Below are positions 1-8,014 of a stretch of 50,409 nucleotides of DNA, piece by piece (positions within the stretch are counted from its first letter, which is position 1; every line of letters begins with the position of its first letter). The notes under the pieces were generated by a model that ran no database searches, was not told where the DNA came from, and saw nothing but the letters and a program-made list of their open reading frames with translations. The stretch covers positions 1-50,409 of the forward strand of contig MPNO01000030.1 of NCBI GenBank assembly GCA_002239065.1. Reading direction: 5' to 3'. The stretch is from Defluviicoccus sp. bin129. GTDB lineage: Bacteria; Pseudomonadota; Alphaproteobacteria; MPNO01. Both the position numbers and the translations under genes were made by a program.

Positions 1-8
1 TCATGTCA

Positions 9-1692
9 TCAGCTGCCGGTCGCGCCGCGGATGCGGACCGGCCCGCCGCGGCCCAGCGTCTCGTTGCCGCGGACCACCACCTCCTGCCCCGGCTTGACCC
101 CGTCGAGCACGACGCAACGCCCGCCGATCGCGTCCCCGAGCCGGACCTTGACCCGCCGGGCGCGTTTATCCTCGACCACGAACACGAAGGCGTCGGCACC
201 GCTGCGCACCACCGCGTCCTTGTGCACTGTCGCCATCTGGCCGCGCCCGCCGATAGGGATCAGCACGGTCACGCTCTGGTCGGCGGCGAGCGTCATCCCG
301 GTCTTGCCGAAATCGGCGGTGAAGCGCACCGGGCGGGTGCGCGTCCTGACATTCTCGGTGGGAACGACGGCGCGAACCGTCGCCTGGTGGCGCGAACCGT
401 CATCCAGCGTGAGCGTGACGAGCGCGCCCGCGGTGAGCCCGCGGAGCCGGTCGGAAGGCACCTCGGCCTCGGCCTCCAGATCGGTGTCGTTGAGGATGCT
501 GACCACCCGCGCCCCGACATTGAGATAGGTGCCGATGTCGATGTGCTTCTCGGTGACCACGCCGGGAAACGGCGCCTCGATCCGGGTATCGGCGAGGTCG
601 AGCTCGGCCTGGCGAAGCTGCGCCTGCGCTTCCTGGAGCTGGCCGCGGCGGTCGGCCACCGCGCCGCGCCGCGCCTGGACGTCGCGCTCCAGGTCTTCGT
701 AGCGCGCCCGCGAGAACGCGGCCGACTTGCGCAGGCTGCCGAGGCGCTTCAGCTCGCCGCGCTTCTTCATGTATTCCGCCTCGGCGGCCGCCACCAGGCC
801 GCGGAAACGCGCCACCGAAGCGGCGGCGCGGTCGCGCGCGGCCTGCATCCGCCCGGCGGCGAGCACGGCGACGATCTGGCCGCGCTCGACCCGGTCGCCG
901 ACTTCGACCCGCATCTCGACCACCGCGCCGCGCACCTGGCTCGCGACGACGCCCGACTGGCGTGCGACGAGCCGTCCGAGGACCGGAACGGTCTGCGCGA
1001 GCGGCTCGGCGATCACGCTGTCGAGCGAGACCATCGCCGGCGGACGCCCGCCTCCGGCCGGCGGGCCACGCCGTCGCCGGGTGGGTGCCGGGGCGGCGGC
1101 GGGCGGCGCGGGGGGGCCCCCCGCGAACCACCTTGCACCCCCCCCCGGGAACGGCGGCGGCGGCCGGCGCGGGTGACGCCGCGGCAATCGACTTGCAGCC
1201 GCCGCCGGTGAAGTGGGCGCGGATCTCGTTGGCGTCGAGCGAATTGCTCTTGTTGCAATCCATCTCGGCGAAATTCGTGTCCAGCGGGCCGCGCGCCTCG
1301 TCGCGGTCGATCACGTCGTTGTCGTTGGCATCGAGCGCCTTCGCGCGGGGCTGAAGCGGCGGCGGCTTGGCCCGTGGCGGCGCGGGAGCGGCGGCGGCGA
1401 GCGATTTGCAGCCCGCGCCGGTGAAGAAGGCGCGGATCTCGTTGGCGTCGAGCGAATTGCTCCTGTTGCAATCCATTTCCGCGAAATTCGCGTCGAGAGG
1501 ACCGCGCGCCTCGTCGCGGTCGATCACGCCGTTCTTGTTGGCATCCGCCGCCTGGGCGCGCCCGGAAAGCGGCGGCGGCCGGTCCTGCGCGGATGCCGGG
1601 ACGGCGAGCACGGCCAGAGCCAGCGCCGCGCAAGGCAGGGCGCGCGCACGCCAGCGCCGCCCGACCCTGGCCTGGCGATTACCGACACCCAT
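9..1692 (-). CDS. EF-hand / HlyD-type periplasmic efflux adaptor fusion, apparent frameshift
   Basis: Reading from an ATG at 1692, the protein opens with an Arg-rich n-region, a hydrophobic stretch and an AXA-type cleavage site (PASA), so it should be exported. Two near-identical modules follow, each with two EF-hand loops (for example DANKNGVIDRDE and DCNRSNSLDANE), four calcium-binding loops in all. After a Gly/Pro linker the frame is lost; one nucleotide over, a membrane-fusion adaptor of RND pumps continues to a TGA at 9-11, with a biotinyl-lipoyl-like segment, a coiled-coil hairpin (heptads around 590-830) and a beta-barrel. The span is 3n+1 bases, and removing one base from the C9 run at 1138-1146 joins both parts into about 560 codons. 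The adaptor half has no export signal of its own, which supports one gene. An ATG at 4-2, just beyond the stop, could start the pump gene outside the window. The homopolymer may be a sequencing error or a real slippage site. Confidence 0.72.
1190..1545 (-). repeat. Tandem EF-hand module repeat (two units)
   Basis: Two units of about 143 bp, at 1190-1332 and 1403-1545, are offset by 213 bp and nearly identical in DNA as well as protein. Each encodes one canonical EF-hand loop (D-x-N-x-N/D-G/D-x-I-D-x-x-E) and one D-x-N-x-S-x-S-L-D-x-x-E loop, separated by RGPLD and FAEMD. The high DNA identity suggests a recent internal duplication. They are separated by a Pro/Ala-rich linker. Confidence 0.8.
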
Positions 1693-1833
1693 CGCGAGTC
1701 CGATCCATACGATTCGCCATCTGCCCGTGCGCCGCAGAGAATTAAGGTCCTTTGACCGCAAGACAATAGCCCGAACCGGGCCGGGGTCACAGAGTCCACG
1801 GCCGTCGCGGCGGCGTTCCGTCGCCCGGCGGGC

Positions 1834-2955
1834 TCAGACCCGTTCCAGAATATGGACGCCGCGGACCCGGTCGATCAGATAGATCAGCCCGCGATCGTCG
1901 ACCGTCACATCGTTGGCGCAGACCCGGTCCGCCCCGGCCGGCGGGTCAGGCAGGAAATGCGCGACCTCGACCGGCTTTCGCGGGTCGGCGATGTCGACCA
2001 CCCGCAGCCCCTGGGCGAACCAGGCGAACGGGATCTCGGTTCCGGTCACGACTTCGGACGGCTGATGGCAGCCGGTCATCGGATCCTGCGGCGCGCCGTC
2101 GGGATCGACCCCGTCGACCTGGAAGGTGGAGATCGGGATCGGCCTCTCCTCGTCGGTGACGTCGAACACCCAGGCGATCGCCGGCGCGCTCGGGCGCAGC
2201 TTGGCGACGTCCTCGTCGGCAACCACCATCAGCCGCTTGCCCTGCACCGGGAACGGAATCGGCAGCGCGGTATGCTGCGGATGGGGATAGGCGGGGCTGA
2301 TCCGGTATTCGGAGATCGTCCGGGGGCTCGCCATGTCCTCGATCCCGAGGATGAACACCCCGTGATGCCAGTAGCTGGTATACAGCCGCTCGCCCAGCCG
2401 CAGCGGGTGGTGGCAGCGCGGAGCGGGCCCGCCGTCCCACGGATAGTCCTCTCCGCCGGCCTCCCACTGGCCGGGAATCCACCAGCGCCCGACCTCCTCC
2501 GGCTTCGCGGGGTCCTTGAGGTCGAGGATCATCATGATGTTGCCGACATAGCCCTCGACCGTCGGCGAGATATAGGCGAAGCGTCCGTCGAAATCGAAGC
2601 GGTGGACGCCCTTCCCCCAAGTCTCCCAGTCGAGGATGCGGCGCGGCCGCGCCGGGTCCTCGACGTCGTAGATGCCGAGCCCGCCCATGAACCCCTCGGT
2701 CTGCGGGCCGCCGGTACGCTCGTGGTTGACCACCATCAGGCCGTCCTGGGCACGCACCTTGTGCGAATGGCTGCCGGGCGGCATCTCGATTTCGGCCAGC
2801 AGCCGGGGCGCCGCCGGGTCGGAGACGTCGAAAATCGAGGTTCCGAACGGCGCCGCCATGTGCCCGACATAGGCGGTGCCGCCGTCCACCCGAACCTGGC
2901 CGCCCCCGGCGCAGTCGATATGGGCGACCTCGCGGACGCCGCTCATGCTCGCCAT
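1834..2955 (-). CDS. LVIVD-repeat beta-propeller protein
   Basis: The 373-residue protein carries several copies of a blade motif of the type hydrophobic-D-V-x-D-P-x-x-P, seen at IFDVSDPAAP (residues 41-50), IYDVEDPARP, ILDLKDPAKP and VVDIADPRKP, which is the hallmark of LVIVD repeats in all-beta propellers. No signal peptide or transmembrane segment is visible, so a cytoplasmic location is likely. The ATG at 2955 is preceded by AGGAGA at good spacing. The gene follows the MetE-like gene by 14 bp on the same strand, so the two are probably co-transcribed. The family has no settled biochemical activity; a scaffold or ligand-binding role is possible. Several His-rich spots (SHSHK, CHHP, HPQH) could bind metal, but that is only a suggestion. 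Confidence 0.8.
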   Translation of the reverse strand: MASMSGVREVAHIDCAGGGQVRVDGGTAYVGHMAAPFGTSIFDVSDPAAPRLLAEIEMPPGSHSHKVRAQDGLMVVNHERTGGPQTEGFMGGLGIYDVEDPARPRRILDWETWGKGVHRFDFDGRFAYISPTVEGYVGNIMMILDLKDPAKPEEVGRWWIPGQWEAGGEDYPWDGGPAPRCHHPLRLGERLYTSYWHHGVFILGIEDMASPRTISEYRISPAYPHPQHTALPIPFPVQGKRLMVVADEDVAKLRPSAPAIAWVFDVTDEERPIPISTFQVDGVDPDGAPQDPMTGCHQPSEVVTGTEIPFAWFAQGLRVVDIADPRKPVEVAHFLPDPPAGADRVCANDVTVDDRGLIYLIDRVRGVHILERV

Positions 2956-2969
2956 CGGTTCTTCTCCTC

Positions 2970-3995
2970 TCAGGCTACGGACCGTGCCCGGCGGCCCTCA
3001 TAGAGGTCGCGCCCGGCGACGATCGCGGCGATCTTGCCGTCGGCCATGAAGCGTCCGAGGTTCCACAACCCGCAATCGGGATGGACGTAGCGGATCCGCT
3101 CGGGGCCGACGACGCTCGCGGCGTGCTCGATCCGCCGCGCTACGGTCTCGGCGCTCTCGATCTCGGTCGCCTTGACGTCGACCACCCCGAGCCCCATGCC
3201 GATTTCCGGGCGCAGCGCGCGGAAATGGACCAGCTCGTCCACCGGCCGGTGGGCGTTCTCGCACACCACATGGTCGGCGTGCAGCGCGTTGAGATAGGCG
3301 ATCAGCGGCTCCCAATGCGCGCCCTTCTGCGACACCTGGCCGCCGTAATTGCCGAAGCAGAGATGGACCGCGGGCGTCGCGGGCACCGCGTCGAGGACGA
3401 TGTTCATCACCCGGGCCGCCCACTCCCACTCCTCGGGCGCGCCGGGCAGGTTGGCCTCGTCGATCTGGACGATATCGGCGTCGAGCCGGGCGACCTGCTC
3501 GGCCAGCACATGCGCGATCGCCTCGGCGAGAGCCACCCGGTCGCCGTAGTGGCGGTCGACCAGGGTCTTGGCCAGCATGTGCGGTCCGGTCAGCGCGAAT
3601 TTGAGCGGCTTGGTGGCCAGCGCCCGGGCCCGGCGGCAGGGCGCGGCGAGGTCGAGCGTGCCGCTGGTGATCGGACCCTCGGCGACCGCGGCCGGTCGCG
3701 TCCTGAACCCCATCGTCGGCTGCGACTCGAACGCGACGATCTCGTCGAACGCCAGCCGCGCCCGCACGCCTCCCATGGGGTGGACGAAATACTCGATCAT
3801 GCCGTTGGTCTCTGGATGGTTCGGGTCGAAGCGGACGAATTCGCCCTCGCAGACCACGTCGATGCCGGCCTTCTCCTGAAGGTGGATCACCATCCGCGTC
3901 GCATCGTCGATCGCCTCGGCCGTCGGGTGGGCGTGCAGCCATCCCGGCCAAGGGTATGAGCCGACCAGCGTGGTCCTGATCCGAGGGTCCGGCAT
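2970..3995 (-). CDS. Cobalamin-independent methionine synthase-like (MetE C-terminal/UROD fold) protein
   Basis: This 341-residue protein resembles the C-terminal catalytic half of MetE: it begins with the TTLVGSYPWP segment typical of the family and carries the zinc ligands His211 and Cys213 (HLCFG) and Cys308 (HPDCGL), with the DIVQIDEANL strand before them. It is less than half the length of MetE and lacks the N-terminal duplicated domain, so it belongs with the short core-MetE-like proteins, which transfer methyl groups from donors that are often unknown. It is divergent from the ThDP enzyme gene (68 bp between starts) and forms an operon with the LVIVD protein downstream. The sequence supports the fold and zinc site; the methyl donor and acceptor cannot be told. 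Confidence 0.83.
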   Translation of the reverse strand: MPDPRIRTTLVGSYPWPGWLHAHPTAEAIDDATRMVIHLQEKAGIDVVCEGEFVRFDPNHPETNGMIEYFVHPMGGVRARLAFDEIVAFESQPTMGFRTRPAAVAEGPITSGTLDLAAPCRRARALATKPLKFALTGPHMLAKTLVDRHYGDRVALAEAIAHVLAEQVARLDADIVQIDEANLPGAPEEWEWAARVMNIVLDAVPATPAVHLCFGNYGGQVSQKGAHWEPLIAYLNALHADHVVCENAHRPVDELVHFRALRPEIGMGLGVVDVKATEIESAETVARRIEHAASVVGPERIRYVHPDCGLWNLGRFMADGKIAAIVAGRDLYEGRRARSVA

Positions 3996-4063
3996 CCGCC
4001 CGTCCGTTCTTCCGCGACCGGCCGGACCTTGCCAGAGATCGCCGGCTCGGCCAAGGTCGCGGC

Positions 4064-5674
4064 GTGAACAACGCCGAGCTGATCGTCGCCACGCTGAAAG
4101 CCGCCGGGATCGGCCACGGATTCGGCATCCCGAGCGGCAACGTGCTGCCGCTGATCGAGGCGATGCAGAAGGGCGGAATCGAATTCGTGCTCACCGCCCA
4201 TGAAGGCTCGGCCGGGTTCGCCGCCGACGTGATGGGCCGCCTCACCGGCCGGCCCGGTCTCGGCATCGCGACCCTGGGGCCGGGCGCCACCAATCTCGCG
4301 ACCGGCGTGGGCGATGCGTTTCTCGACCGGTCGCCGATGATCGCCATCACCTGCAATCTCGACCGCGACCAGCTCGGCCGGCGCATCCAGATGCTGATCG
4401 ACCACCACACCCTGTTCCGGCCGATCACCAAGGCGAGCCTCGCGCTGCGCCCGGGGCGCATCGGCGAAACGGTGGCGGCCGCGATCCGTATCGCGCTGAG
4501 CGAACCGCAGGGTCCGGTGCATCTCGACCTCCCGGAGGACGTGGCCCTCGCCCCGGCCGAGGAAGACGTGCCGGGGCTCGACGATGTCGCCGCCCCCGAC
4601 GCCCCGCCGGCGGAAGAGGTGGCCGCGGCGGCGGCGCGTATCGCCATGGCGAAGCGCCCGGTCGCGGTGATCGGCACCAGCGCGATGCGCCTCGGCAAGC
4701 CGGGCCTTCTGCGCGCTTTCGTGGAGCGGCACGGTCTCCCCTTCGCCTCGACGACGATGGCCAAGGGGATGATCGACGAGGACCATCCGCTCTCCATCGG
4801 TTGCATCGAACGGGCCTGCCGGCAGGTCCAGCGGCGCTTCCTCGCCGGGGCCGACCTCATCGTCGGGCTCGGCTACGACCCGATCGAAGTCGAGTACGAG
4901 GCGTGGATCGGCGCGACGCCGCTGCTCCATGTGGATATCGAGGCGGCGGATACCGACGGATCGGTCGATATCGTCCACCAGACGGTCGGCGACCTCGATG
5001 CGATCCTGGAGGGGCTTGTCGGAGCGGCGCCGGCGTCGAATGACTGGGCCATGGCCGAAATCGCCGCCCACCGGGACGCCTTCCAGGCCTCGCTCCGGCC
5101 CGACGCGCCGGGCTTCGCGCCGCACCGGGCGATCGACGTTGTCCGCCGGGCGTTGCCGGCCGACGGGATTCTCTCCTTCGACGTGGGCGCCCACACCCAC
5201 CAGATCGCGAGCCAGTGGACCGCGCACGAGCAGCGCAGCTTCCTGATCACCAATGGCTGGTCATCGATGGGCTTCGGACTGCCGGCGGCGATCGCCGCCA
5301 AGCTGGCCGAGCCGGACCGCCCGACGGTCTGCCTGATCGGCGACGGCTGCTTCCAGATGACCTGCGGCGAGCTGGCGACGGCGCGGCGCATGGGGCTCGC
5401 GATCCCGGTCGTGGTGCTCAACGACGGCTGGCTGGGCCTGATCAAGGTCAAGCAGATGCGCCGCCAATACGCCCATGTCGGGACCGCGCTGGGTACCGCG
5501 TCAGGACCGGAGGCGGGATCGGTTCCCGAACATTATTTCGGCGTGAAGGCGGTGGGCGCGCACACCCCGGAGGCGCTCGGCGAAGCGCTGGAGGATGCGC
5601 TGGCGTCCGCCGAGCCCCGGGTGATCGAGGCCTTCGTGGACCCGGCCCATTACGACGATACGGTGTTCGACTAG
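4064..5674 (+). CDS. Thiamine diphosphate-dependent enzyme, acetolactate synthase-like large subunit
   Basis: The 536-residue protein has the three-domain layout of the pyruvate oxidase/decarboxylase superfamily. The ThDP-activating glutamate is Glu47 in TAHEGSAGF. A central Rossmann-like domain follows around 190-330, and the ThDP/Mg motif starts at GDG (about residue 426) and ends with VVLND roughly 28 residues later. The start is a GTG at 4064 with AAGG upstream. It is not clearly IlvB: no small subunit lies nearby, and the family includes benzoylformate decarboxylase, sulfoacetaldehyde acetyltransferase and other 2-keto acid enzymes. The gene is divergent from the MetE-like gene with only 68 bp between, so they may share control. 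Substrate unknown. Confidence 0.85.
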   Translation: MNNAELIVATLKAAGIGHGFGIPSGNVLPLIEAMQKGGIEFVLTAHEGSAGFAADVMGRLTGRPGLGIATLGPGATNLATGVGDAFLDRSPMIAITCNLDRDQLGRRIQMLIDHHTLFRPITKASLALRPGRIGETVAAAIRIALSEPQGPVHLDLPEDVALAPAEEDVPGLDDVAAPDAPPAEEVAAAAARIAMAKRPVAVIGTSAMRLGKPGLLRAFVERHGLPFASTTMAKGMIDEDHPLSIGCIERACRQVQRRFLAGADLIVGLGYDPIEVEYEAWIGATPLLHVDIEAADTDGSVDIVHQTVGDLDAILEGLVGAAPASNDWAMAEIAAHRDAFQASLRPDAPGFAPHRAIDVVRRALPADGILSFDVGAHTHQIASQWTAHEQRSFLITNGWSSMGFGLPAAIAAKLAEPDRPTVCLIGDGCFQMTCGELATARRMGLAIPVVVLNDGWLGLIKVKQMRRQYAHVGTALGTASGPEAGSVPEHYFGVKAVGAHTPEALGEALEDALASAEPRVIEAFVDPAHYDDTVFD

Positions 5675-5740
5675 CGGGGCGCCGGAACCCGCTGCGTCCC
5701 GCGGGTTCCGGCGGTCCTCGCTGCCGGAAGCAGGCCGATT

Positions 5741-5995
5741 CTAGTGATCGTGCTCGACCGCGCCGCTGCCGATGACGACACAATCGCGGTTGGTGGCTTC
5801 CCGGCACTGGGCGAGAGCTCCGGCCCGCGCCGCGTCGGCATCGCTCGCCAGGGCCGTGTAGGCCTTCGCGGGCAGCGACTGCGAGGCGGCCTTCGTCTCG
5901 GTGATCGCCATCGCATACTGAACCGGATGGGCGACTGCGAGGGTCGCTGCGCAGATCGCGGCGACCGTCAGAACCCCGGCAATCCAATTGTGCAT
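5741..5995 (-). CDS. Small secreted protein, DUF4189-like
   Basis: The predicted product has 84 residues. A short n-region (MHNW) precedes a hydrophobic helix ending in AVAHP, consistent with Sec export. The mature part has two cysteines (QCREATNRDC), resembling the Cys pair in small DUF4189-like periplasmic proteins that monitor or respond to repetitive Ala/Gly-rich motifs; the family match is tentative. The start at 5995 is favoured because AGGAGG lies 5 nt upstream; an upstream in-frame ATG in the AT-rich leader lacks such a site. It ends in EHDH, a possible metal-binding tail. The gene stands alone behind an unusually AT-rich leader, so it probably has its own promoter. Confidence 0.62.
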   Translation of the reverse strand: MHNWIAGVLTVAAICAATLAVAHPVQYAMAITETKAASQSLPAKAYTALASDADAARAGALAQCREATNRDCVVIGSGAVEHDH

Positions 5996-6191
5996 TTTCG
6001 CCTCCTGTTGCGTGTTCTTGCATACTTGGGAGGAGGAAAGGGCTCTTTCAAGTATATGAAAAGTATTCATGCAATTAGTCTGTTGACGATGTCCGTCATT
6101 ATTTCTTATAGAATGTATAATATTAAATAATCGTTCAAAAAGTCTGTCGTAGCGGGGTAGAACGAAACGGGCGGGGCGGATTGCGCGCGGA
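5996..6191 (-). promoter_or_regulatory. AT-rich leader with two 15-bp dyads
   Basis: This stretch between the small secreted gene and the oxygenase gene is strikingly A+T-rich from about 6040 to 6140, in contrast to everything around it. It holds two perfect inverted repeats of identical geometry: TGACG-N5-CGTCA at 6084-6098 and TTATA-N5-TATAA at 6106-6120, with centres 22 bp apart (about two helical turns). They lie upstream of the minus-strand gene starting at 5995 and could be operators or part of a promoter. I cannot assign a -35/-10 pair with confidence on the minus strand. Confidence 0.4.
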
Positions 6192-7412
6192 TCAGAACTG
6201 GGCGGGGCCCGGGGGCAGGCCGAGCGCGATCCGTCCGTAGAGCGCCGACACCGCATCGAAGTTCATGCTGATATGCATCGCGGCCGCATGGATGTCCCGC
6301 CAGTAGCGCTGGATCCGGGACGAGGTGAACAGCCCGCCGCCGCCGCCGGCCTCGAACATCAGATCCGCCGCCCGGGTGGAGAGCCGGGCGGCGAAGGCGA
6401 GGTTGCGCTTGTTGCGGGCGCGCGCCTCGACGGTGAGCCGCTCGCCGGCGGCCACCGTCCGCATCAGGGTCTTGCAGTCGCGGTCGACCAGCAGCCGGGC
6501 GGCGTCGATCGCCGCGGCGGCCTCGCCGACCTTCATGTGGATATTGGGGAGCGACGCCATCGGTGCCGGCCTGGACAGCGCGGCGCCGCGGGTGACGCGG
6601 TCGCGCGTCGCGTCGACGAATTCCTCGTAGGCGCCCTGCGCCATGCCGAGGATCGGCGCGCACAGGCTGATCGAGATCATCGAGAACAGCGGGATCCGGA
6701 ACATCGGCCCCGGGTTGACCGCGGCGCCCGGCGGATCGCCGGACATGGTATCGGCGAGCCGCAGGAAGCGGTGCGCGGGCACGAACAGCCCGTCGCCATA
6801 GGCCGTCTTGGACCCGGTGCCGGCGAGGCCGACGACGGACCAGTTGTCCTCGATCCCGAAATCCGACGTCGGCGCGAGGGCATAGCCCTTCACCCCCTCC
6901 CCGCCGTCGGGGTCGGGAATGGTGGTGGCGACGATGGTCCAGGCGGAATTGTCGATTCCCGAGCAGTACATCCAGTGGCCGGACAGGCGGTACCCGCCAT
7001 CGACCGGCGTCGCGGTGCCGTTGGGGACAATGGAGACCACAAGCACGGCGTTGGGATCGCCGCACCAGACCTCGTCCTGGGCCTGCTCTTCGAACATGCC
7101 GAGGAAGAGGTGGTACTTGGCGGTCACCGAGTAGACCCAGCCCGTCGAGCCGCAGCCCCGGGCGATCTCGAAGGCGACGTCCACATAGGTGTCGAGACCG
7201 TGCTCGAAGCCGCCGAACCGGTCGGGCAGCAGCAGGCGGTAGAGATCGGCGTCGATCATGCGGCCGAACATCTCGTCGGAGACGCGACGCTCGGCTTCGG
7301 TGCGTTCCTGGCGTTCGCGCAAGTCCGGCACCATGGCGCGGGCGCGCGCGACCAGGTCCTCGGCCGTTACCCGTCCGCCTGCCCCGTCCGCCGGCACCGG
7401 GCTAGCCGGCAT
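6192..7412 (-). CDS. Acyl-CoA dehydrogenase-fold flavin-dependent monooxygenase (HsaA/HpaH C2-like)
   Basis: The 406-residue protein has the alpha-beta-alpha plan of acyl-CoA dehydrogenases: an N-terminal helical part with LLLPDRFGGFE, a middle beta domain (SGHWMYCSGIDNSAWTIV, then WSVVGLAGTGSKT), and a C-terminal helical bundle ending in YWRDIHAAAMHI. The ARGCGSTGWVYS and SGIDNSAW segments and the C-terminal RDIHA signature are characteristic of group D flavin monooxygenases such as HsaA and p-hydroxyphenylacetate hydroxylase C2, rather than of true acyl-CoA dehydrogenases. These use reduced flavin supplied by a partner. The gene overlaps the upstream FMN-binding gene by 11 nt, fitting such a pair. 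Substrate unknown, probably an aromatic or acyl compound. Confidence 0.8.
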   Translation of the reverse strand: MPASPVPADGAGGRVTAEDLVARARAMVPDLRERQERTEAERRVSDEMFGRMIDADLYRLLLPDRFGGFEHGLDTYVDVAFEIARGCGSTGWVYSVTAKYHLFLGMFEEQAQDEVWCGDPNAVLVVSIVPNGTATPVDGGYRLSGHWMYCSGIDNSAWTIVATTIPDPDGGEGVKGYALAPTSDFGIEDNWSVVGLAGTGSKTAYGDGLFVPAHRFLRLADTMSGDPPGAAVNPGPMFRIPLFSMISISLCAPILGMAQGAYEEFVDATRDRVTRGAALSRPAPMASLPNIHMKVGEAAAAIDAARLLVDRDCKTLMRTVAAGERLTVEARARNKRNLAFAARLSTRAADLMFEAGGGGGLFTSSRIQRYWRDIHAAAMHISMNFDAVSALYGRIALGLPPGPAQF

Positions 7413-7887
7413 CCCAGGGCAGGCTGGCGCCGTAGCCGTGGGTCAGCGTCTTGACGTCGTCGGGGTTGTAGACATGGCGCGGCGGGGTCTCGAACGTCGC
7501 ATAGGGCCTGATGCGGACGACCACGCGCCCTTCCTCCGCGGCCAGGCGGCGCAGATCCTCGCGCTCCGACCCCGGCATCGCCTGGCCGGCCATGAGTTCG
7601 CATATCCTGATCAGCAGGTCGTCGCCGCCTTCCTCCTCGATCGCGGCGTCGCCGTAGACCAGCAGATAGGTCGGCGGCCAATGCTCGTCCAGGATGCACA
7701 GCGAGACCCTGGGATCCCGCCCGACCGCCCTGGCCTTGGCGCGGCGGATCATGGTCGACACCAGGATGTCGTCGCCATCCATCACGTAGTAGCAAACCGA
7801 CATCGACGGTCCGTCCGCCTTGCGCGCGTAGCCGAACACCGCCGTGCGGTGCGCCCGAACGAATTCCCGTCTCTCCGCTCCGTTCAT
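7402..7887 (-). CDS. Pyridoxamine 5'-phosphate oxidase-fold FMN/F420-binding protein
   Basis: The 161-residue protein is a small split-barrel of the PPOX class: an N-terminal segment (RTAVFGYARKADGPSMSVCYYVMDGDDILVSTM is spread over residues 14-46) followed by RRAKARAVGRDPRVSLCILD, the usual phosphate-clasping strand of the family, and VYGDAAIEEE. Members are flavin reductases, F420-dependent reductases or haem-degrading enzymes. The 11-nt overlap with the downstream oxygenase gene indicates translational coupling, so the simplest idea is that it supplies reduced flavin; however it lacks the sequence hallmarks of the usual HpaC-type reductases, so this remains inference. A GGGATGGG element precedes the ATG at 7887. 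Confidence 0.75.
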   Translation of the reverse strand: MNGAERREFVRAHRTAVFGYARKADGPSMSVCYYVMDGDDILVSTMIRRAKARAVGRDPRVSLCILDEHWPPTYLLVYGDAAIEEEGGDDLLIRICELMAGQAMPGSEREDLRRLAAEEGRVVVRIRPYATFETPPRHVYNPDDVKTLTHGYGASLPWDAG

Positions 7888-7994
7888 CGACCCATCCCAT
7901 CAGCCCGGCGCGAAACGCCCGCGACCGCTGAACCATAGCCGCCCGTCGACGCGCCGTCAGCGGCCGGGGCGGCTGGCGCCATACCTTCTCGAAA

Positions 7995-8011
7995 GCCGGT
8001 CGGAAACCGGC
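7995..8011 (-). terminator. Weak stem-loop downstream of the PhzF gene
   Basis: A perfect 6-bp stem (GCCGGT/ACCGGC) with a 5-nt loop lies just 3 bp beyond the PhzF-family stop codon, followed on the minus strand by TTTC. The short T run makes intrinsic termination doubtful. Confidence 0.3.
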
Positions 8012-8014
8012 GGA

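Noticed and set aside
1..8. Start of an RND pump gene at the window edge
   Set aside because: An ATG at 4-2 is possible, but only four bases are visible, too few to support a feature.
6083..6112. Plus-strand promoter-like TTGACG-18-TATAGA
   Set aside because: It points into the 3' end of a minus-strand gene with no plus-strand gene downstream; it is better explained by the AT-rich leader of the small secreted gene.
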